Of a DNA stretch of 64,000 nucleotides, positions 9,635 through 20,297 are shown piece by piece (the first letter of the stretch is position 1; each line of letters starts with the position of its first letter). Source of the DNA: Flavobacteriaceae bacterium (GTDB taxonomy: Bacteria; Bacteroidota; Bacteroidia; Flavobacteriales; Flavobacteriaceae); assembly GCA_026710085.1 (NCBI GenBank), contig JAPORT010000153.1, positions 4,721-68,720 of the forward strand, written 5' to 3'. The notes under the pieces are model-generated. The model was not told the origin of the DNA and searched no databases. It saw only the letters and a program-made list of their open reading frames with translations. The translations under genes and the position numbers were made by a program.

Positions 9635-10189
9635 TTAATTTTTCTTTTTAAAAGGTAATCCTAATTCTTTTAATAATGCTAATGCTTCTCGGTCGGTGGA
9701 TGCACTCGTAACAAATGTGATGTCCATACCACTTATTTTATTGACCTTATCGATATCTATTTCTGGGAAAATGATTTGTTCTCTAATGCCTAGATTATAA
9801 TTGCCTCTTCCATCAAATGAAGCTTCTTTCAATCCTTGAAAATCACGGACTCTAGGTAATGCTGTAGTGATGAGTCGATCCAAAAATTCATACATCCGCT
9901 GGGATCGAAGAGTGACTTTCACTCCGATGGGTACTTTTTTTCTCAATTTAAAACTAGCAACATCTTTTTTAGACAACGTTGGAATGGCTTTTTGTCCCGC
10001 TATTTGAGTGATTTCTTCCAAAGCATAATCAATGAGTTTTTTTTCAGCCACAGCACGACCAACTCCTTGACTGATGATGATTTTTTCAACTTTGGGTACT
10101 TGCATGATGCTTTGATAGCCCAACTCTTCTTTAAGATTCGATCGAATTCGATCGAAGTACTCAGTTTTTAATCTCGGTTTGTAATCCAT
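9635..10189 (-). CDS. rplE: 50S ribosomal protein L5
   Basis: 184 residues. [24 protein letters not shown]-type text, [18 protein letters not shown] and [10 protein letters not shown] are L5 hallmarks. It binds 5S rRNA with L18 and contacts S13 in the intersubunit bridge. Five bp separate it from rplX. Normal length. Confidence 0.98.
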   Translation of the reverse strand: MDYKPRLKTEYFDRIRSNLKEELGYQSIMQVPKVEKIIISQGVGRAVAEKKLIDYALEEITQIAGQKAIPTLSKKDVASFKLRKKVPIGVKVTLRSQRMYEFLDRLITTALPRVRDFQGLKEASFDGRGNYNLGIREQIIFPEIDIDKVNKISGMDITFVTSASTDREALALLKELGLPFKKKN

Positions 10190-10194
10190 TGTTC

Positions 10195-10506
10195 TTAAAT
10201 CGGTTCGGATGTTTTCAAAGCGTATCTAACTTTTTGTTTTCCCTCCAATCGATAACCAATACGCGTGGTTTCTCCTTTTGAAATCAAACTCAAATTGGAA
10301 ACATGAATCGGGGCCTCTTTTTCAATAATACCACCTTGAGCATTTTCCTTACTGGGTTTAGTATGGCGTTTGACCATATTGACACCACCAACAATGGCTT
10401 TGTTGGCCTTGGTCTTGATTTTCATGATGGTTCCTTGTTTGCCCTTGTGTTCTCCAGCAATAACTCGAACAACATCTCCTTTTTTAATTTTTATTTTTCG
10501 AGACAT
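10195..10506 (-). CDS. rplX: 50S ribosomal protein L24
   Basis: 103 residues from the ATG at 10506; a TTG at 10512 is also in frame. The KOW motif [20 protein letters not shown] spans about residues 10-30, followed by [13 protein letters not shown]24 is an early 50S assembly initiator near the exit tunnel. It lies between rplN and rplE. Confidence 0.97.
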   Translation of the reverse strand: MSRKIKIKKGDVVRVIAGEHKGKQGTIMKIKTKANKAIVGGVNMVKRHTKPSKENAQGGIIEKEAPIHVSNLSLISKGETTRIGYRLEGKQKVRYALKTSEPI

Positions 10507-10515
10507 GAGCAATGA

Positions 10516-10884
10516 TTAAAGTACTTCTGGAGCTAATGAAATGATTTTCATGAATTTTTTATCTCGCAATTCTCTAGCAACTGGACCAAAAACTCGAGTG
10601 CCTCTCATTTCACCTGTTGCATTTAATAACACACAAGCATTATCATCAAAACGGATGTAAGAACCATCGTTTCTTCTGACTTCTTTAACCGTTCTGACCA
10701 CAACAGCTGTCGATACTTCTCCTTTTTTTAGGGTACCCGAAGGGGTTGCATCTTTGACCGTCACCACTACTTTATCACCGATTGACGCATAGCGACGACC
10801 AGTACCCCCCAAAACCCGAATGGTTAAAACTTCTTTAGCGCCGGTATTATCCGCTACTTTTAATCGAGACTCTTGTTGTACCAT
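10516..10884 (-). CDS. rplN: 50S ribosomal protein L14
   Basis: 122 residues, the standard family length. [32 protein letters not shown] and the C-terminal [10 protein letters not shown] are diagnostic. L14 lies at the subunit interface, next to L19. It starts 1 bp after the rpsQ stop codon. Confidence 0.98.
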   Translation of the reverse strand: MVQQESRLKVADNTGAKEVLTIRVLGGTGRRYASIGDKVVVTVKDATPSGTLKKGEVSTAVVVRTVKEVRRNDGSYIRFDDNACVLLNATGEMRGTRVFGPVARELRDKKFMKIISLAPEVL

Positions 10885-10885
10885 C

Positions 10886-11158
10886 TTATTTAGCCTTTTC
10901 GATTATTTGCACCAACCGCCAACATTTGGTTTTACTCAATGGCCTGGTTTCCATTATTTTCACTGTATCACCAATATCACACTGATTTTCACCATCATGA
11001 GCAGCATACTTTTTAGTTCGAAGGACAAACTTTCCGTATTTTTTATGTTGGACTCTTCTGACTTCTTCAACTAGAATTGACTTTTCCATTTTATTACTGA
11101 CCACAACGCCAATCCGTTCTTTACGTTCCCTTCTTTTTGTTTTCGTTTCTGTACTCAT
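10886..11158 (-). CDS. rpsQ: 30S ribosomal protein S17
   Basis: 90 residues with a single OB fold. [20 protein letters not shown] and the C-terminal [14 protein letters not shown] block identify S17, an early 16S rRNA binder. The start overlaps the rpmC stop by 4 bp, so the two are translationally coupled. Confidence 0.97.
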   Translation of the reverse strand: MSTETKTKRRERKERIGVVVSNKMEKSILVEEVRRVQHKKYGKFVLRTKKYAAHDGENQCDIGDTVKIMETRPLSKTKCWRLVQIIEKAK

Positions 11159-11382
11159 GATTGGATGTTTTCTTTTGTCTCTTGTGATTTGTTTTGAACT
11201 TGAAGTTTCCGTAATTGCGTTTTCAATCGAGCAATCAACCGTCGATTCATGCGTAATTGCAATGGATTTTCGATTTCATTGACTTTTTTATTGATTTTCA
11301 ACTTCTGCTGTCTCTGAGTTAGTTGATCAATTTTTTCATGTATTTGATCCTTATCCAATAAAACAACTTCTGACTGTTTCAT
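11155..11382 (-). CDS. rpmC: 50S ribosomal protein L29
   Basis: 75 residues, slightly longer than the roughly 63 of E. coli. The helical hairpin carries [18 protein letters not shown] and [20 protein letters not shown], the L29 pattern. It sits at the exit tunnel next to L23. It is in the conserved slot between rplP and rpsQ, overlapping rpsQ by 4 bp. Confidence 0.95.
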   Translation of the reverse strand: MKQSEVVLLDKDQIHEKIDQLTQRQQKLKINKKVNEIENPLQLRMNRRLIARLKTQLRKLQVQNKSQETKENIQS

Positions 11383-11388
11383 GATTGA

Positions 11389-11805
11389 CTATTGATAATT
11401 TCTTGAAATAATGACTTTGGTTCTTACAGGTAATTTCTGCGAAGCCAAACGCAATGCTTCAGTCGCAATTTCTTTGGTTACCCCAGCTACTTCAAATAAA
11501 ATCAAACCAGGTCTGACCACAGCTACAAAGTATTCTGGAGCCCCCTTTCCTTTTCCCATTCGCACTTCTAAAGGTTTTTTGGTAATCGGTTTGTTTGGAA
11601 AAATCTTAATCCATAACTGACCTTCACGTTTCATATAACGAGTGGCAGCAATCCGAGCCGCTTCGATTTGTCTTGAGGTTATAAAACAAGAATCCATCGA
11701 TTTGATACCAAACATCCCATAGGCCAATTGGTGCCCTCTTTGCGAGTTTCCTTTCATACGCCCCTTTTGGGCTTTACGATATTTGGTTTTTTTGGGTTGT
11801 AACAT
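11389..11805 (-). CDS. rplP: 50S ribosomal protein L16
   Basis: 138 residues. [39 protein letters not shown] and [18 protein letters not shown] are diagnostic. L16 organises the A-site region of the 50S subunit. It lies 18 bp after rpsC and 6 bp before rpmC. Confidence 0.98.
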   Translation of the reverse strand: MLQPKKTKYRKAQKGRMKGNSQRGHQLAYGMFGIKSMDSCFITSRQIEAARIAATRYMKREGQLWIKIFPNKPITKKPLEVRMGKGKGAPEYFVAVVRPGLILFEVAGVTKEIATEALRLASQKLPVRTKVIISRNYQ

Positions 11806-11823
11806 TTTTTATCGACTGAGTGG

Positions 11824-12525
11824 CTATTTTTTCTGTCCTCTTTTACGTCCAGCACCAAAACTCTTTTTACCCAATCCAACTAAAGGAGATAGTTCTCGTC
11901 TACCAAACACTTCATTTTTCATAATCCATACCTTAACGCCAATTCTTCCGTAGGTCGTATTGGCTTCAATCACATCATAATCGACATCGGCCCGAAAAGT
12001 AGATAATGGGATTCGACCTTGCTTATACGTTTCTGAGCGAGCCATTTCCACACCGTTCAAACGGCCTGATACTTTTACTTTAATTCCTTCAGCAGTCGTT
12101 CTCATGGTTGCTGCAATGGCCATTTTAACAGCACGTCGATACGAAATACGACTTTCGATTTGACGGGCAATACTTGAAGCGACCAATCGAGCTGATAATT
12201 CAGGTTTACGAACTTCAAAGATTTTAATGACAATATCCTTTTGAGTCAATCGCTTTAATTCCTCTTTGAGTCGATTGACTTCCTTTTGCCCTGTACCAAT
12301 AATATAACCTGGTCGAGCAGAAGTGATCGAAATTGTTACAATTCTTAGGGTTCTTTCGATGGCAATATTGGCAATGCCCGCTTTTGAATTTCTCGCATAG
12401 ATATAGCGTCTGATTTTATCATCTTCAACCAACTTATCTCGATAATTTCTTCCACCAAACCAACTAGAATCCCATCCCCTAATGATGCCTAATCGATTGC
12501 CTATTGGATTTGTTTTTTGTCCCAT
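11824..12525 (-). CDS. rpsC: 30S ribosomal protein S3
   Basis: 233 residues from the ATG at 12525, beginning [15 protein letters not shown]. The frame continues upstream to 12555 but would overlap rplV, so the shorter start is preferred. The KH type 2 domain spans about residues 40-110, with [15 protein letters not shown] as its GxxG region, followed by the C-terminal S3 domain ([17 protein letters not shown]). It lies at the mRNA entry of the 30S subunit. Confidence 0.98.
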   Translation of the reverse strand: MGQKTNPIGNRLGIIRGWDSSWFGGRNYRDKLVEDDKIRRYIYARNSKAGIANIAIERTLRIVTISITSARPGYIIGTGQKEVNRLKEELKRLTQKDIVIKIFEVRKPELSARLVASSIARQIESRISYRRAVKMAIAATMRTTAEGIKVKVSGRLNGVEMARSETYKQGRIPLSTFRADVDYDVIEANTTYGRIGVKVWIMKNEVFGRRELSPLVGLGKKSFGAGRKRGQKK

Positions 12526-12529
12526 GTGA

Positions 12530-12937
12530 TTACGTAGCTTGAATTGGTTGCACATCCAATACCAGAGTCATGTGATTGGTTCGCTTTCTGATTCGATGGA
12601 CACGACCTCTAGAAGCAAAACGGATTCTCTTGAGCATCGAACCGGAATCGACTCTGACTTCTTTAATTTTAAAATCAAATTCTTCGATATCGCTATCTTG
12701 ATTTTTCAGTTGCCAACTATTCAAGGCACTGAGAACTAATTTTTCAACCCTTATGGATGCAGCTTTAGGACTGAATTTCAGAACATTGAGAGCATGTTTG
12801 ACTTCAAGACCTCGAATTTGATTCGCGACGAGTCTCATTTTTCTTGGAGAAACAGAGCATTTATTGAGTTTGACAATGACGCCCTCTTTTTTTTGCTCCT
12901 TTCTTCTGATGGCTGCTTCTCGTTTTCTAGATCCCAT
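12530..12937 (-). CDS. rplV: 50S ribosomal protein L22
   Basis: 135 residues. [20 protein letters not shown] and the beta-hairpin region [20 protein letters not shown] are L22 features; the hairpin lines the peptide exit tunnel. It begins 11 bp after rpsS and ends 4 bp before rpsC. No drug-resistance type insertion or deletion in the hairpin is apparent by eye. Confidence 0.97.
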   Translation of the reverse strand: MGSRKREAAIRRKEQKKEGVIVKLNKCSVSPRKMRLVANQIRGLEVKHALNVLKFSPKAASIRVEKLVLSALNSWQLKNQDSDIEEFDFKIKEVRVDSGSMLKRIRFASRGRVHRIRKRTNHMTLVLDVQPIQAT

Positions 12938-12948
12938 GATACAATGGC

Positions 12949-13224
12949 TTATTTTTTCCCTTTATTTCCTTTAATATGTCCTCTAAAATTTCTTGTGTGT
13001 GCAAATTCACCTAGCTTGTGGCCGACCATAAATTCAGTAATATAGACAGGGATGTGCTTTCTTCCATTATGAACTCCAATCGTTTGACCTACAAAATCTG
13101 GAGTAATCATGGATGATCGAGACCATGTTTTAATCACTTCTCTTCTATTTTCAGCAACATTTTTCTTTATTTTTTTTTCTAAAGAATGATGGACAAAAGG
13201 TCCTTTTTTGATTGATCTAGGCAT
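12949..13224 (-). CDS. rpsS: 30S ribosomal protein S19
   Basis: 91 residues. [39 protein letters not shown] and [13 protein letters not shown] are diagnostic of S19, which pairs with S13 in the 30S head. It is 6 bp after rplB and of normal length. Confidence 0.98.
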   Translation of the reverse strand: MPRSIKKGPFVHHSLEKKIKKNVAENRREVIKTWSRSSMITPDFVGQTIGVHNGRKHIPVYITEFMVGHKLGEFAHTRNFRGHIKGNKGKK

Positions 13225-13230
13225 GATGGC

Positions 13231-14055
13231 TTATTTTCTTCGACGTTCAATAATGAATTTGTTGGACTTTTTCTTTTTATTCCTCGTGCGAAATCCTTTT
13301 GCTGGAATTCCATTACGAGATCGAGGATGACCACCTGATGCCTTGCCTTCTCCACCACCCATAGGATGGTCTACTGGATTCATAGCCACACCTCGAGTTC
13401 TTGGTCTTCTTCCCAACCATCTGGATCTTCCAGCTTTTCCTGAAATCTGCAATTGATGATCGGAATTCGAGACAACACCAATGGTAGCCATACAATTCAC
13501 TAACAAGAGTCGGGTTTCATTAGATGGTAATTTGATGGTCGCATACTTTCCATCACGTGCTGCCAGTTGTGCAAACGAACCCGCGCTCCGAGCCAAAACA
13601 GCTCCTTTGCCTGGTCTCAATTCAATGCATGAAATGACCGTCCCCAATGGAATATGAGCTAAATGCATGGCATTTCCAATATTGGGCGGAACCGAAATAC
13701 CAGATTCAATTTTTTGATTGACTTTCAAACCATTTTGAGCAATAACATATCGTTTTTCTCCGTCAGCATACTGTACCAAAGCAATGAATGCACTTCGATT
13801 GGGGTCATATTCAATGGATAGCACTGTTGCTTTTGCATTGAATTTATCTCTCTTGAAATCAATGATTCGGTATTTTCTTTTATGACCTCCACCTTTATAG
13901 CGTACGGTCATGCGCCCCTTATTATTTCGACCTCCAGTTCTTTTATGGGGAACTAGTAAACTCTTTTCAGGCTGATCCGTCGTGACCGCATCAAATCCAT
14001 TGACGATTCGAAATCGTTGGGCGGGAGTTATAGGTTTTAATTTTCTAACAGGCAT
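13231..14055 (-). CDS. rplB: 50S ribosomal protein L2
   Basis: 274 residues from the ATG at 14055 ([15 protein letters not shown]). An upstream in-frame extension to 14187 overlaps rplW and is not conserved. [18 protein letters not shown] and the C-terminal [13 protein letters not shown] mark L2, needed for subunit association and peptidyl transfer. The residue after DHP is methionine where many bacteria have histidine (DHPHGGG); this is usual in Bacteroidota. Confidence 0.98.
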   Translation of the reverse strand: MPVRKLKPITPAQRFRIVNGFDAVTTDQPEKSLLVPHKRTGGRNNKGRMTVRYKGGGHKRKYRIIDFKRDKFNAKATVLSIEYDPNRSAFIALVQYADGEKRYVIAQNGLKVNQKIESGISVPPNIGNAMHLAHIPLGTVISCIELRPGKGAVLARSAGSFAQLAARDGKYATIKLPSNETRLLLVNCMATIGVVSNSDHQLQISGKAGRSRWLGRRPRTRGVAMNPVDHPMGGGEGKASGGHPRSRNGIPAKGFRTRNKKKKSNKFIIERRRK

Positions 14056-14059
14056 TTTT

Positions 14060-14353
14060 TTATGATACGCTAGTATACAAATCAATTTGATCTCCTTCAA
14101 CCAATTGAACCATGGCTTTCTTGGTATAATTGGTTTTTCCTTTTTGAACACCTGTTTTGGTGAACTTTGTAAAATGCTTAGCCCCATAAATCATGGTACG
14201 CACTTTATCAACTCTCACATCATAATAATCCTCAATGGCTTTTTTTATCTGAATCTTATTGGCTTTGGGATGCACAAAAAAAGAATAGCAGTTTCTTAAT
14301 TCGCTAATATCAGAAGCTTTTTCAGTCACTATAGGTTCAATGAGCACATTCAT
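14060..14353 (-). CDS. rplW: 50S ribosomal protein L23
   Basis: 97 residues from the ATG at 14353 ([15 protein letters not shown]). The core [20 protein letters not shown] and the later [14 protein letters not shown] region are L23. It lies at the exit tunnel and docks trigger factor and SRP. Its ATG overlaps the rplD stop (ATGA). Confidence 0.97.
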   Translation of the reverse strand: MNVLIEPIVTEKASDISELRNCYSFFVHPKANKIQIKKAIEDYYDVRVDKVRTMIYGAKHFTKFTKTGVQKGKTNYTKKAMVQLVEGDQIDLYTSVS

Positions 14354-14982
14354 GATTTTAAAGCTATTTCGATTTTTTTTATGGCTTGTTGCTCCAACAC
14401 AAGACAATGGGCTTCGCTTATGTCATAGGTGTTGAGTTCTGTATTAACGACGATTTTGGCTTTTTGTAGGTTTCTTGAAGCCAAATACAAATTTTTATTG
14501 TTCTCCGATAAAACGACCAGTGTCTTTGTTTGATCTAGTCCTAAATTTTGTAAACACTGTAAAAATTCTTTAGTTTTAGGTTGTTCAAACTCAAATTGAT
14601 CGATCACTTTTAACTTTTTATCTTTTGCTTTTTGAGATAAGGCTGATTTACGAGCTAGCTTTTTAACTTGCTTATTGACTTTTTGTTCGTACGAACGAGG
14701 CTTGGGACCAAAAGTGCGTCCTCCTTTTCGAAAGAGAGGATTTTTAATACTCCCAACACGAGCAGCACCCGTTCCTTTTTGTCTTCTTAATTTTCGAGTG
14801 CTTCCCACGATTTCTCCTCGCTCTTTAGTTTGATGTGTCCCTTGGCGTCTATTGGCTAAAATGGCTTTGACATCCAAGTAAATGGCATGTTTATTGGGTT
14901 GAACACCAAACACCTTTTTACTCAAACGAATGGTTGTTTGAGTCTCTTTTCCTTCTTGCGTCAATACCTTGAGTGTCATCAT
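14350..14982 (-). CDS. rplD: 50S ribosomal protein L4
   Basis: 210 residues. The extended loop rich in glycine and basic residues, [20 protein letters not shown], reaches the exit tunnel and contains the conserved KGTGxAR motif. Two adjacent ATGs (14982 and 14979) are possible starts; the first overlaps the rplC stop. In E. coli L4 also represses its own operon; no equivalent leader was examined here. Confidence 0.97.
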   Translation of the reverse strand: MMTLKVLTQEGKETQTTIRLSKKVFGVQPNKHAIYLDVKAILANRRQGTHQTKERGEIVGSTRKLRRQKGTGAARVGSIKNPLFRKGGRTFGPKPRSYEQKVNKQVKKLARKSALSQKAKDKKLKVIDQFEFEQPKTKEFLQCLQNLGLDQTKTLVVLSENNKNLYLASRNLQKAKIVVNTELNTYDISEAHCLVLEQQAIKKIEIALKS

Positions 14983-15596
14983 TTTCGAACCGTAACGTAA
15001 GTGTTATTATGTCCTGGCACTGAGCCCTTGAGCAACATTAAGTTCTTTTCAGTGATGATTTTTAAAACTTTCAAATTCAAAACTTTGACTTTCTGATTTC
15101 CTGTCTGACCAGCCATTTTCATTCCTTTAAAAACTCGAGAAGGATCTGATGCGGCTCCAATGGATCCTGGTGCTCTCTCCCGATTATGCTGTCCATGAGA
15201 AGCGTCTCCTACCCCAGAAAATCCATGTTTTTTAACCACACCCTGGAAACCTTTTCCCTTTGATTTTGCTGAAACATCAACAAATTCCCCCTCCTCAAAA
15301 TGGGTCACTGATATCTGATCACCCAATTGATGAATGGTTGGAAAGTTTTTGAATTCGACCAATTTTCTTTTCGGTACAGAGTTTGATTTTAAAAAGTGTC
15401 CTTTAATCGCTTGAGTTACTTTTTTTTCTTTTAAATCTTCAAAACCTAGTTGGAGGGCATCATAACCATCGGTTTCCACAGTTTTAATTTGAGTCACAGT
15501 ACATGGTCCCATTTCCAAAATGGTGCAAGGAATGTTTTTTCCTTCAGCATTGAAAATGCTGGTCATCCCTATTTTTTTTCCAATGAGTCCTGACAT
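14979..15596 (-). CDS. rplC: 50S ribosomal protein L3
   Basis: 205 residues. [20 protein letters not shown] and the central [20 protein letters not shown] are L3; this loop reaches the peptidyl transferase centre. [14 protein letters not shown] is also typical. It starts 27 bp after rpsJ and overlaps rplD by 4 bp. Confidence 0.98.
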   Translation of the reverse strand: MSGLIGKKIGMTSIFNAEGKNIPCTILEMGPCTVTQIKTVETDGYDALQLGFEDLKEKKVTQAIKGHFLKSNSVPKRKLVEFKNFPTIHQLGDQISVTHFEEGEFVDVSAKSKGKGFQGVVKKHGFSGVGDASHGQHNRERAPGSIGAASDPSRVFKGMKMAGQTGNQKVKVLNLKVLKIITEKNLMLLKGSVPGHNNTYVTVRK

Positions 15597-15623
15597 GGCT
15601 TTAAATCGTTTCTTTTACTCTTT

Positions 15624-15929
15624 CTATACTTTAATTTCTACTTCCACACCACTCGGTAATTCTAATTTCATCAAAGCATCAATAGTCTTTGAAGAGGAAC
15701 TATAAATGTCTAACAAACGCTTATACGAAGAGAGTTTGAATTGCTCTCTAGATTTTTTATTGACATGAGGAGAACGCAGAACCGTGAAGATTCTTTTGTG
15801 CGTTGGTAGTGGAATGGGACCCGTCACAACAGCCCCAGTAGTCTTTACTGATTTGACAATCTTATCAGCAGATTTATCTACCAAAGAATAATCATATGAT
15901 TTCAACTTGATGCGAATTCTCTGACTCAT
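15624..15929 (-). CDS. rpsJ: 30S ribosomal protein S10
   Basis: 101 residues. [40 protein letters not shown] and the C-terminal [11 protein letters not shown] are diagnostic of S10 (NusE), a 30S head protein that also acts in antitermination. It follows fusA after 3 bp. There is no tuf gene between them. Confidence 0.98.
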   Translation of the reverse strand: MSQRIRIKLKSYDYSLVDKSADKIVKSVKTTGAVVTGPIPLPTHKRIFTVLRSPHVNKKSREQFKLSSYKRLLDIYSSSSKTIDALMKLELPSGVEVEIKV

Positions 15930-15932
15930 TAT

Positions 15933-18071
15933 TTATACGGCTAAAACTTTTCCTTGAACTTCTTCAATCACTTTTTCAACGAGACTCACTGGGATTTCTG
16001 AATAATGAGAAAATTCCATAGTTGATGTGGCACGTCCTGATGATAGTGTTCTTAGGGTGGTCACATAACCAAACATTTCAGCTAGTGGCACTTTGGCTTT
16101 AATCACTTTAGAACCCGCTCGATCATCCATGGAACTCACTTGCCCTCTTCGTCGATTCAAATCACCAACAATATCTCCCATGCTTTCCTCGGGAGTCAAT
16201 ACTTCTAATTTCATGATAGGTTCCATAATGACAGATTTCGCCATGGCAGCAGATGTTCTAAATCCAAGCTTAGCACACAACTCAAATGAAAGGGAATCCG
16301 AATCAACAGCATGAAATGAACCATCATTAAGAGTCACACGCATCGAATCGATTTCAAACCCAGCCATCGGTCCGTTTTTCATAGCATCTTTAAACCCTTT
16401 TTCGACAGATGGAATAAATTCCTTGGGAATATTTCCACCTTTGATGTTATTGATGAATTCCAATCCATTTGTATTTTCTTCTGCTGGACCTATCTCAAAG
16501 ATGATGTCAGCAAATTTTCCTCGACCTCCCGTTTGTTTTTTATAGACTTCTCGGTGTTTTGCTGTAGCTGTTAAGGCCTCTTTGTATTCCACTCGTGGAC
16601 GACCCTGATTAACATCGACTTTGAATTCTCTTCTAAGCCGATCAACAATGATGTCCAAGTGTAATTCACCCATTCCTGAAATAATGGTTTGACCTGAAGC
16701 TTGGTCTGTACGAACTTGAAATGTAGGGTCTTCTTCAACCAATTTGCCTAGTGCAATGCCCAATCGATCAATATCTGCTTTTGTTTTCGGCTCGACAGAA
16801 ATTCCAATCACTGGATCTGGAAAATCCATACTCTCTAAAATAATGGGTGCTTTTTCCGATGACAAAGTATCCCCCGTTTTGATGTCTTTGAATCCGACTG
16901 CCGCTCCAATGTCACCAGCACCGATTGTCTCGATGGCATTTTGTTTGTTGGAATGCATTTGGTAAATTCTAGAAATACGTTCTTTTTTACTCGTTCGATT
17001 ATTCAGTACAAACGAACCTGCATTTAATTTTCCAGAATAGACTCTAAAAAAAGCAAGTCTGCCAACAAATGGATCTGTAGCAATTTTAAACGCTAGGGCA
17101 GAAAAAGGTTCCTCTAATTTTGGTCCTCTTGTCGAGGTTGCCCCATTATTGGGATTCATTCCTTCTATAGCTTTTTTATCTTCAGGGGAAGGTAAATATT
17201 GGCATACTGCATCCAATAAAAATTGAACGCCTTTATTTTTAAAAGCAGAACCACACACCATAGGAATAATGCTCATATCTTGAGTGGCGGCTCTCAGAGC
17301 TGCATGGATTTCTTGTGGTGTGATTGATTCGGGGTCATCGAAAAACTTTTCAAGAATACCATCGTCATAATCGGCAACCGCTTCAATCAATTGAGCTCGA
17401 TATTCTTCGACTTCTTGCTTCATCGAATCGGGAACTTCAACCACATCATATGTCGATCCATAATTTTCGTCATGCCATATAATGGCTCGATTGGTCACCA
17501 AATCAACGATGCCTTTAAAGTCTTCTTCTTCGCCAATATTCAATACCACAGGAACAGCATTGGATTGGAGCATGGTTTTGACTTGATGACAAACGCCTAA
17601 GAAATTAGCACCTTGACGATCCATTTTATTCACAAATCCAATTCGTGGTACTTTATAATTATCGGCCAATCGCCAATTCGTTTCAGACTGGGGTTCCACT
17701 CCATCCACAGCAGAAAATAAAAACACCAAACCATCTAAAACTCTCAATGACCGATTAACCTCAACGGTAAAATCAACATGTCCTGGTGTATCAATAATAT
17801 TGAAGTGATACTTTTTGGAATCCGGCAATAATTGGCCTTGCTTGGTGGGGAAATGCCAAGTACAAGAAGTCGCTGCTGAAGTTATTGTGATGCCTCGCTC
17901 CTGTTCTTGAGCCATCCAATCCATAATGGCCGCACCATCATGGACTTCACCTATTTTATGGCTCATCCCCGTATAGAATAAAATACGTTCTGTCGTCGTG
18001 GTTTTACCGGCGTCAATGTGAGCGGTAATGCCGATATTTCTAGTCAATTTTAAATCTTTCTCCTTTCCCAT
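15933..18071 (-). CDS. fusA: Elongation factor G
   Basis: 712 residues from the ATG at 18071 ([15 protein letters not shown]); an upstream in-frame extension to 18116 overlaps the rpsG end. The GTPase domain has G1 [14 protein letters not shown]2 RGITI, G3 DTPGHVDF and G4 NKMDR. Domains II to V follow, with [20 protein letters not shown] in domain III. It drives ribosomal translocation using GTP. It lies between rpsG and rpsJ, the normal str-operon order. Confidence 0.98.
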   Translation of the reverse strand: MGKEKDLKLTRNIGITAHIDAGKTTTTERILFYTGMSHKIGEVHDGAAIMDWMAQEQERGITITSAATSCTWHFPTKQGQLLPDSKKYHFNIIDTPGHVDFTVEVNRSLRVLDGLVFLFSAVDGVEPQSETNWRLADNYKVPRIGFVNKMDRQGANFLGVCHQVKTMLQSNAVPVVLNIGEEEDFKGIVDLVTNRAIIWHDENYGSTYDVVEVPDSMKQEVEEYRAQLIEAVADYDDGILEKFFDDPESITPQEIHAALRAATQDMSIIPMVCGSAFKNKGVQFLLDAVCQYLPSPEDKKAIEGMNPNNGATSTRGPKLEEPFSALAFKIATDPFVGRLAFFRVYSGKLNAGSFVLNNRTSKKERISRIYQMHSNKQNAIETIGAGDIGAAVGFKDIKTGDTLSSEKAPIILESMDFPDPVIGISVEPKTKADIDRLGIALGKLVEEDPTFQVRTDQASGQTIISGMGELHLDIIVDRLRREFKVDVNQGRPRVEYKEALTATAKHREVYKKQTGGRGKFADIIFEIGPAEENTNGLEFINNIKGGNIPKEFIPSVEKGFKDAMKNGPMAGFEIDSMRVTLNDGSFHAVDSDSLSFELCAKLGFRTSAAMAKSVIMEPIMKLEVLTPEESMGDIVGDLNRRRGQVSSMDDRAGSKVIKAKVPLAEMFGYVTTLRTLSSGRATSTMEFSHYSEIPVSLVEKVIEEVQGKVLAV

Positions 18072-18115
18072 GGTAATGCTTAAATTATTTGAATGAAATG
18101 ACGTACCATAGTGCA

Positions 18116-18592
18116 TTAAAATCTAAAATGAGAGAAAGCTCTATTGGCCTCGGCCATTTTATGCGTATCGACTCTCTTTTTGACCGCATTTCCTTCCTCT
18201 TTGGCGGCTGCCAATATCTCGTTGGCTAGTTTTAAGGCCATTGACTTCTCATTTCTGGCTCGTGCATGAGTGATCAACCATTTGATTGCCAAGGATACTT
18301 TTCTTTCTGGTCTTATTTGCATGGGGATTTGAAAAGTGGCTCCACCAATTCTTCGACTTCGCACTTCCACGTATGGCATCACATTCGATAGCGCATCTTT
18401 CCAAATTTGAAGTCCTGTTTTCTCTTGATCATGTTTTCTTTCTTCTACGATATCCAAAGCGTCATAAAAAAGAGCAAAAGCTACAGACTTTTTTCCATCA
18501 TGCATCAAATTATTCACAAAACGAGTCACCAGCTGATCGTTAAACTTTGGATCGGGGGATAATTGTCGCTTTTTAGCTCTTCTTTTTCTCAT
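18116..18592 (-). CDS. rpsG: 30S ribosomal protein S7
   Basis: 158 residues. [37 protein letters not shown] and [15 protein letters not shown] are diagnostic of S7, the primary binder that nucleates the 30S head. It lies 29 bp after rpsL and 44 bp before the chosen fusA start. Confidence 0.98.
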   Translation of the reverse strand: MRKRRAKKRQLSPDPKFNDQLVTRFVNNLMHDGKKSVAFALFYDALDIVEERKHDQEKTGLQIWKDALSNVMPYVEVRSRRIGGATFQIPMQIRPERKVSLAIKWLITHARARNEKSMALKLANEILAAAKEEGNAVKKRVDTHKMAEANRAFSHFRF

Positions 18593-18621
18593 TCACTTAG
18601 ATATCAATCGATATTTCTCAA

Positions 18622-18996
18622 TTATTTCTTGGGTTTTTTAGTGCCATATTTCGATCGACGCTGTAATCTTCCATCTACTCCAGCAGTATCCAAAGCTCCT
18701 CTGACAATATGATATCTGACTCCAGGTAAATCTTTCACTCTCCCTCCTCTGACTAGCACAATCGAGTGCTCTTGTAAATTATGTCCTTCACCTGGAATGT
18801 ATGCGTTAACTTCTTTGCCATTTGTCAACCGAACACGAGCCACCTTACGCATGGCAGAATTGGGTTTTTTTGGTGTTGTGGTATACACTCTTGTGCAAAC
18901 GCCTCTCCGCTGGGGACAAGAATCTAAAGCAGCAGCCTTACTCTTTTTTGCAACCGAGATTCTACCTTTCCTAACTAGTTGTGCAATTGTTGGCAT
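18622..18996 (-). CDS. rpsL: 30S ribosomal protein S12
   Basis: 124 residues, the first gene of the superoperon. [12 protein letters not shown], the [16 protein letters not shown] loop and [17 protein letters not shown] define S12, which monitors codon-anticodon pairing. Both decoding-loop lysines (KPNS and VKDLPGV) are present, so no streptomycin-resistance substitution is seen there. A TAnnTTTG promoter element lies about 35 bp upstream. Confidence 0.98.
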   Translation of the reverse strand: MPTIAQLVRKGRISVAKKSKAAALDSCPQRRGVCTRVYTTTPKKPNSAMRKVARVRLTNGKEVNAYIPGEGHNLQEHSIVLVRGGRVKDLPGVRYHIVRGALDTAGVDGRLQRRSKYGTKKPKK

Positions 18997-19030
18997 TTAC
19001 AATAATCTATACCCTCCTTTTTAGGGCGTG

Positions 19031-19038
19031 CAAATGTA
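19031..19038 (-). promoter_or_regulatory. Bacteroidota-type -7 element of the rpsL superoperon
   Basis: The minus strand reads TACATTTG, matching the TAnnTTTG consensus of Bacteroidota housekeeping promoters. It would place the transcript start near 19024 and give a leader of roughly 28 nt before the rpsL ATG. A TTTG lies about 25 bp further upstream, wider than the usual roughly 20-bp spacing, so only the -7 part is well supported. Confidence 0.55.
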
Positions 19039-19529
19039 ATGGTTTTTAATTTAAAAAATCATCCAAACAGATTCTTTCATTTCACAATGAGTCATCGCCC
19101 CCATTGATTTAGATGCATCAATTCAAAATTGATGTTTGATCTCCTTTCCTTTAAATGTCATCATCCCCTTCTTTTATATTTAGACTTCACATGATTTTCC
19201 TAACATTTTGATTTTGCAGTATTCATAGTACTAGGAAGCCCCTCATTACTCTCCTACACATCATTTCGATAACGTAACTCCCCACAGTCCACATTACACT
19301 GCATTTTCTTTTGTTGATTGCCTTATCTGTATGGTTGAAATCTGGGTTAGAAAGAGGAATTCATCAGTTTCATCACCATACAATCAAATCAAAGATGAAT
19401 TGTCGTTCATAGTCAAGAAGAATAAATAACATTCTGTTAAATTTTAGGGAACAACTTGATTTTATTTATTTGATTTTGAAAATCCATGAAAAGGAAATCT
19501 TATTGATTGTCCTAACTCGATGAATCGTT

Positions 19530-19537
19530 TATTTTTG
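19530..19537 (+). promoter_or_regulatory. Promoter of the rlmB-rarA-ubiE unit
   Basis: TATTTTTG matches TAnnTTTG, and a TTG at 19507-19509 lies 20 bp upstream, which fits the Bacteroidota -33/-7 arrangement. Transcription would start near 19543, only a few bases before the ATG at 19549. This also argues against the in-frame GTG at 19543 as start codon. Confidence 0.6.
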
Positions 19538-19548
19538 AACGTGTGAAG

Positions 19549-20283
19549 ATGCCTTATATTTTTGGAATCAATGCTATTTCAGAAGCCTTAACAACAAATC
19601 ACTCGATAGAAAAAATTTGGATCTTAAAACAATACCAACAACCTTCACTTTCTCCACTATTACAAAGAGCACGAAAAAAACAAATCCCTATTGCATATGT
19701 TCCCAAACAAAAACTATTTAAACTTTCTAACAATTCAAAAACTAAAATAATCGCTTTGGCAAGCCCAATTGAATTTGTTTCTTTTGGAAAAGTATTGGAG
19801 CAAGAACTCGCCAAGAAATCAGATTTTGTTTTTCTTTTGTTAGACGGCGTAACTGATGTTAAAAATTTTGGAGCAATTGTTCGAACAGCTGTCGCTACGT
19901 CTACTTCTGCAGTCGTTATCAGCAATCACCATTCTGTAGGAATCAATTCCGATGTCATTTCAACCTCCTGTGGTGCTATTTTTAATATTCCCATTGTTCG
20001 AGTCAATCATTTAAAAGATGCTATCTATCAACTGATAGATCAAAGAATACCCATCATTGGATTGGATGAAAAAAGTCCACATTCTATTTTTGAAACTTCA
20101 TTTGATAAACCGATAGCATTGGTTGCTGGTGATGAATCCAATGGGATTTCTCATGGTGTCAAAAAGTTACTGACCCATCTTGTTCATCTTCCAATCTCTA
20201 AAAAAATGAATTCACTAAATGTTTCCGTGGCTTGTGGCATTGCCTTGTATCATTTGAGTCAACATCGTTTAGGCACATTTTAA
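19549..20283 (+). CDS. rlmB: SpoU/TrmH-family 23S rRNA 2'-O-methyltransferase, RlmB-like
   Basis: 244 residues. The N-terminal substrate-binding domain (IFGINAISEAL at its start) is followed by the SPOUT catalytic domain with the three family motifs: DGVTDVKNFGAIVRTA, ALVAGDESNGIS and MNSLNVSVACGIALY. RlmB methylates the 2'-O of G2251 in the 23S P loop using S-adenosylmethionine. I used the ATG at 19549 rather than the GTG two codons earlier. rarA follows after 14 bp. Assignment to RlmB rather than another SpoU member rests on the N-terminal domain and gene neighbourhood. Confidence 0.88.
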   Translation: MPYIFGINAISEALTTNHSIEKIWILKQYQQPSLSPLLQRARKKQIPIAYVPKQKLFKLSNNSKTKIIALASPIEFVSFGKVLEQELAKKSDFVFLLLDGVTDVKNFGAIVRTAVATSTSAVVISNHHSVGINSDVISTSCGAIFNIPIVRVNHLKDAIYQLIDQRIPIIGLDEKSPHSIFETSFDKPIALVAGDESNGISHGVKKLLTHLVHLPISKKMNSLNVSVACGIALYHLSQHRLGTF

Positions 20284-20297
20284 TCCCATCGTATCAC

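Larger units (their letters stand above)
18997..19548. other. Divergent intergenic region between rpsL and rlmB
   Basis: This 552-bp AT-rich region lies between two divergent operons and holds a TAnnTTTG element for each (19031-19038 minus, 19530-19537 plus). I see no open frame, RNA gene or clear repeat in the remaining roughly 490 bp. Its length would allow further regulatory sequence for ribosomal gene expression. Confidence 0.6.

Noticed and set aside
13231..14187. N-terminally extended L2 of 318 residues
   Set aside because: The extra 44 residues overlap rplW in another frame and do not resemble L2; the ATG at 14055 gives the normal protein.
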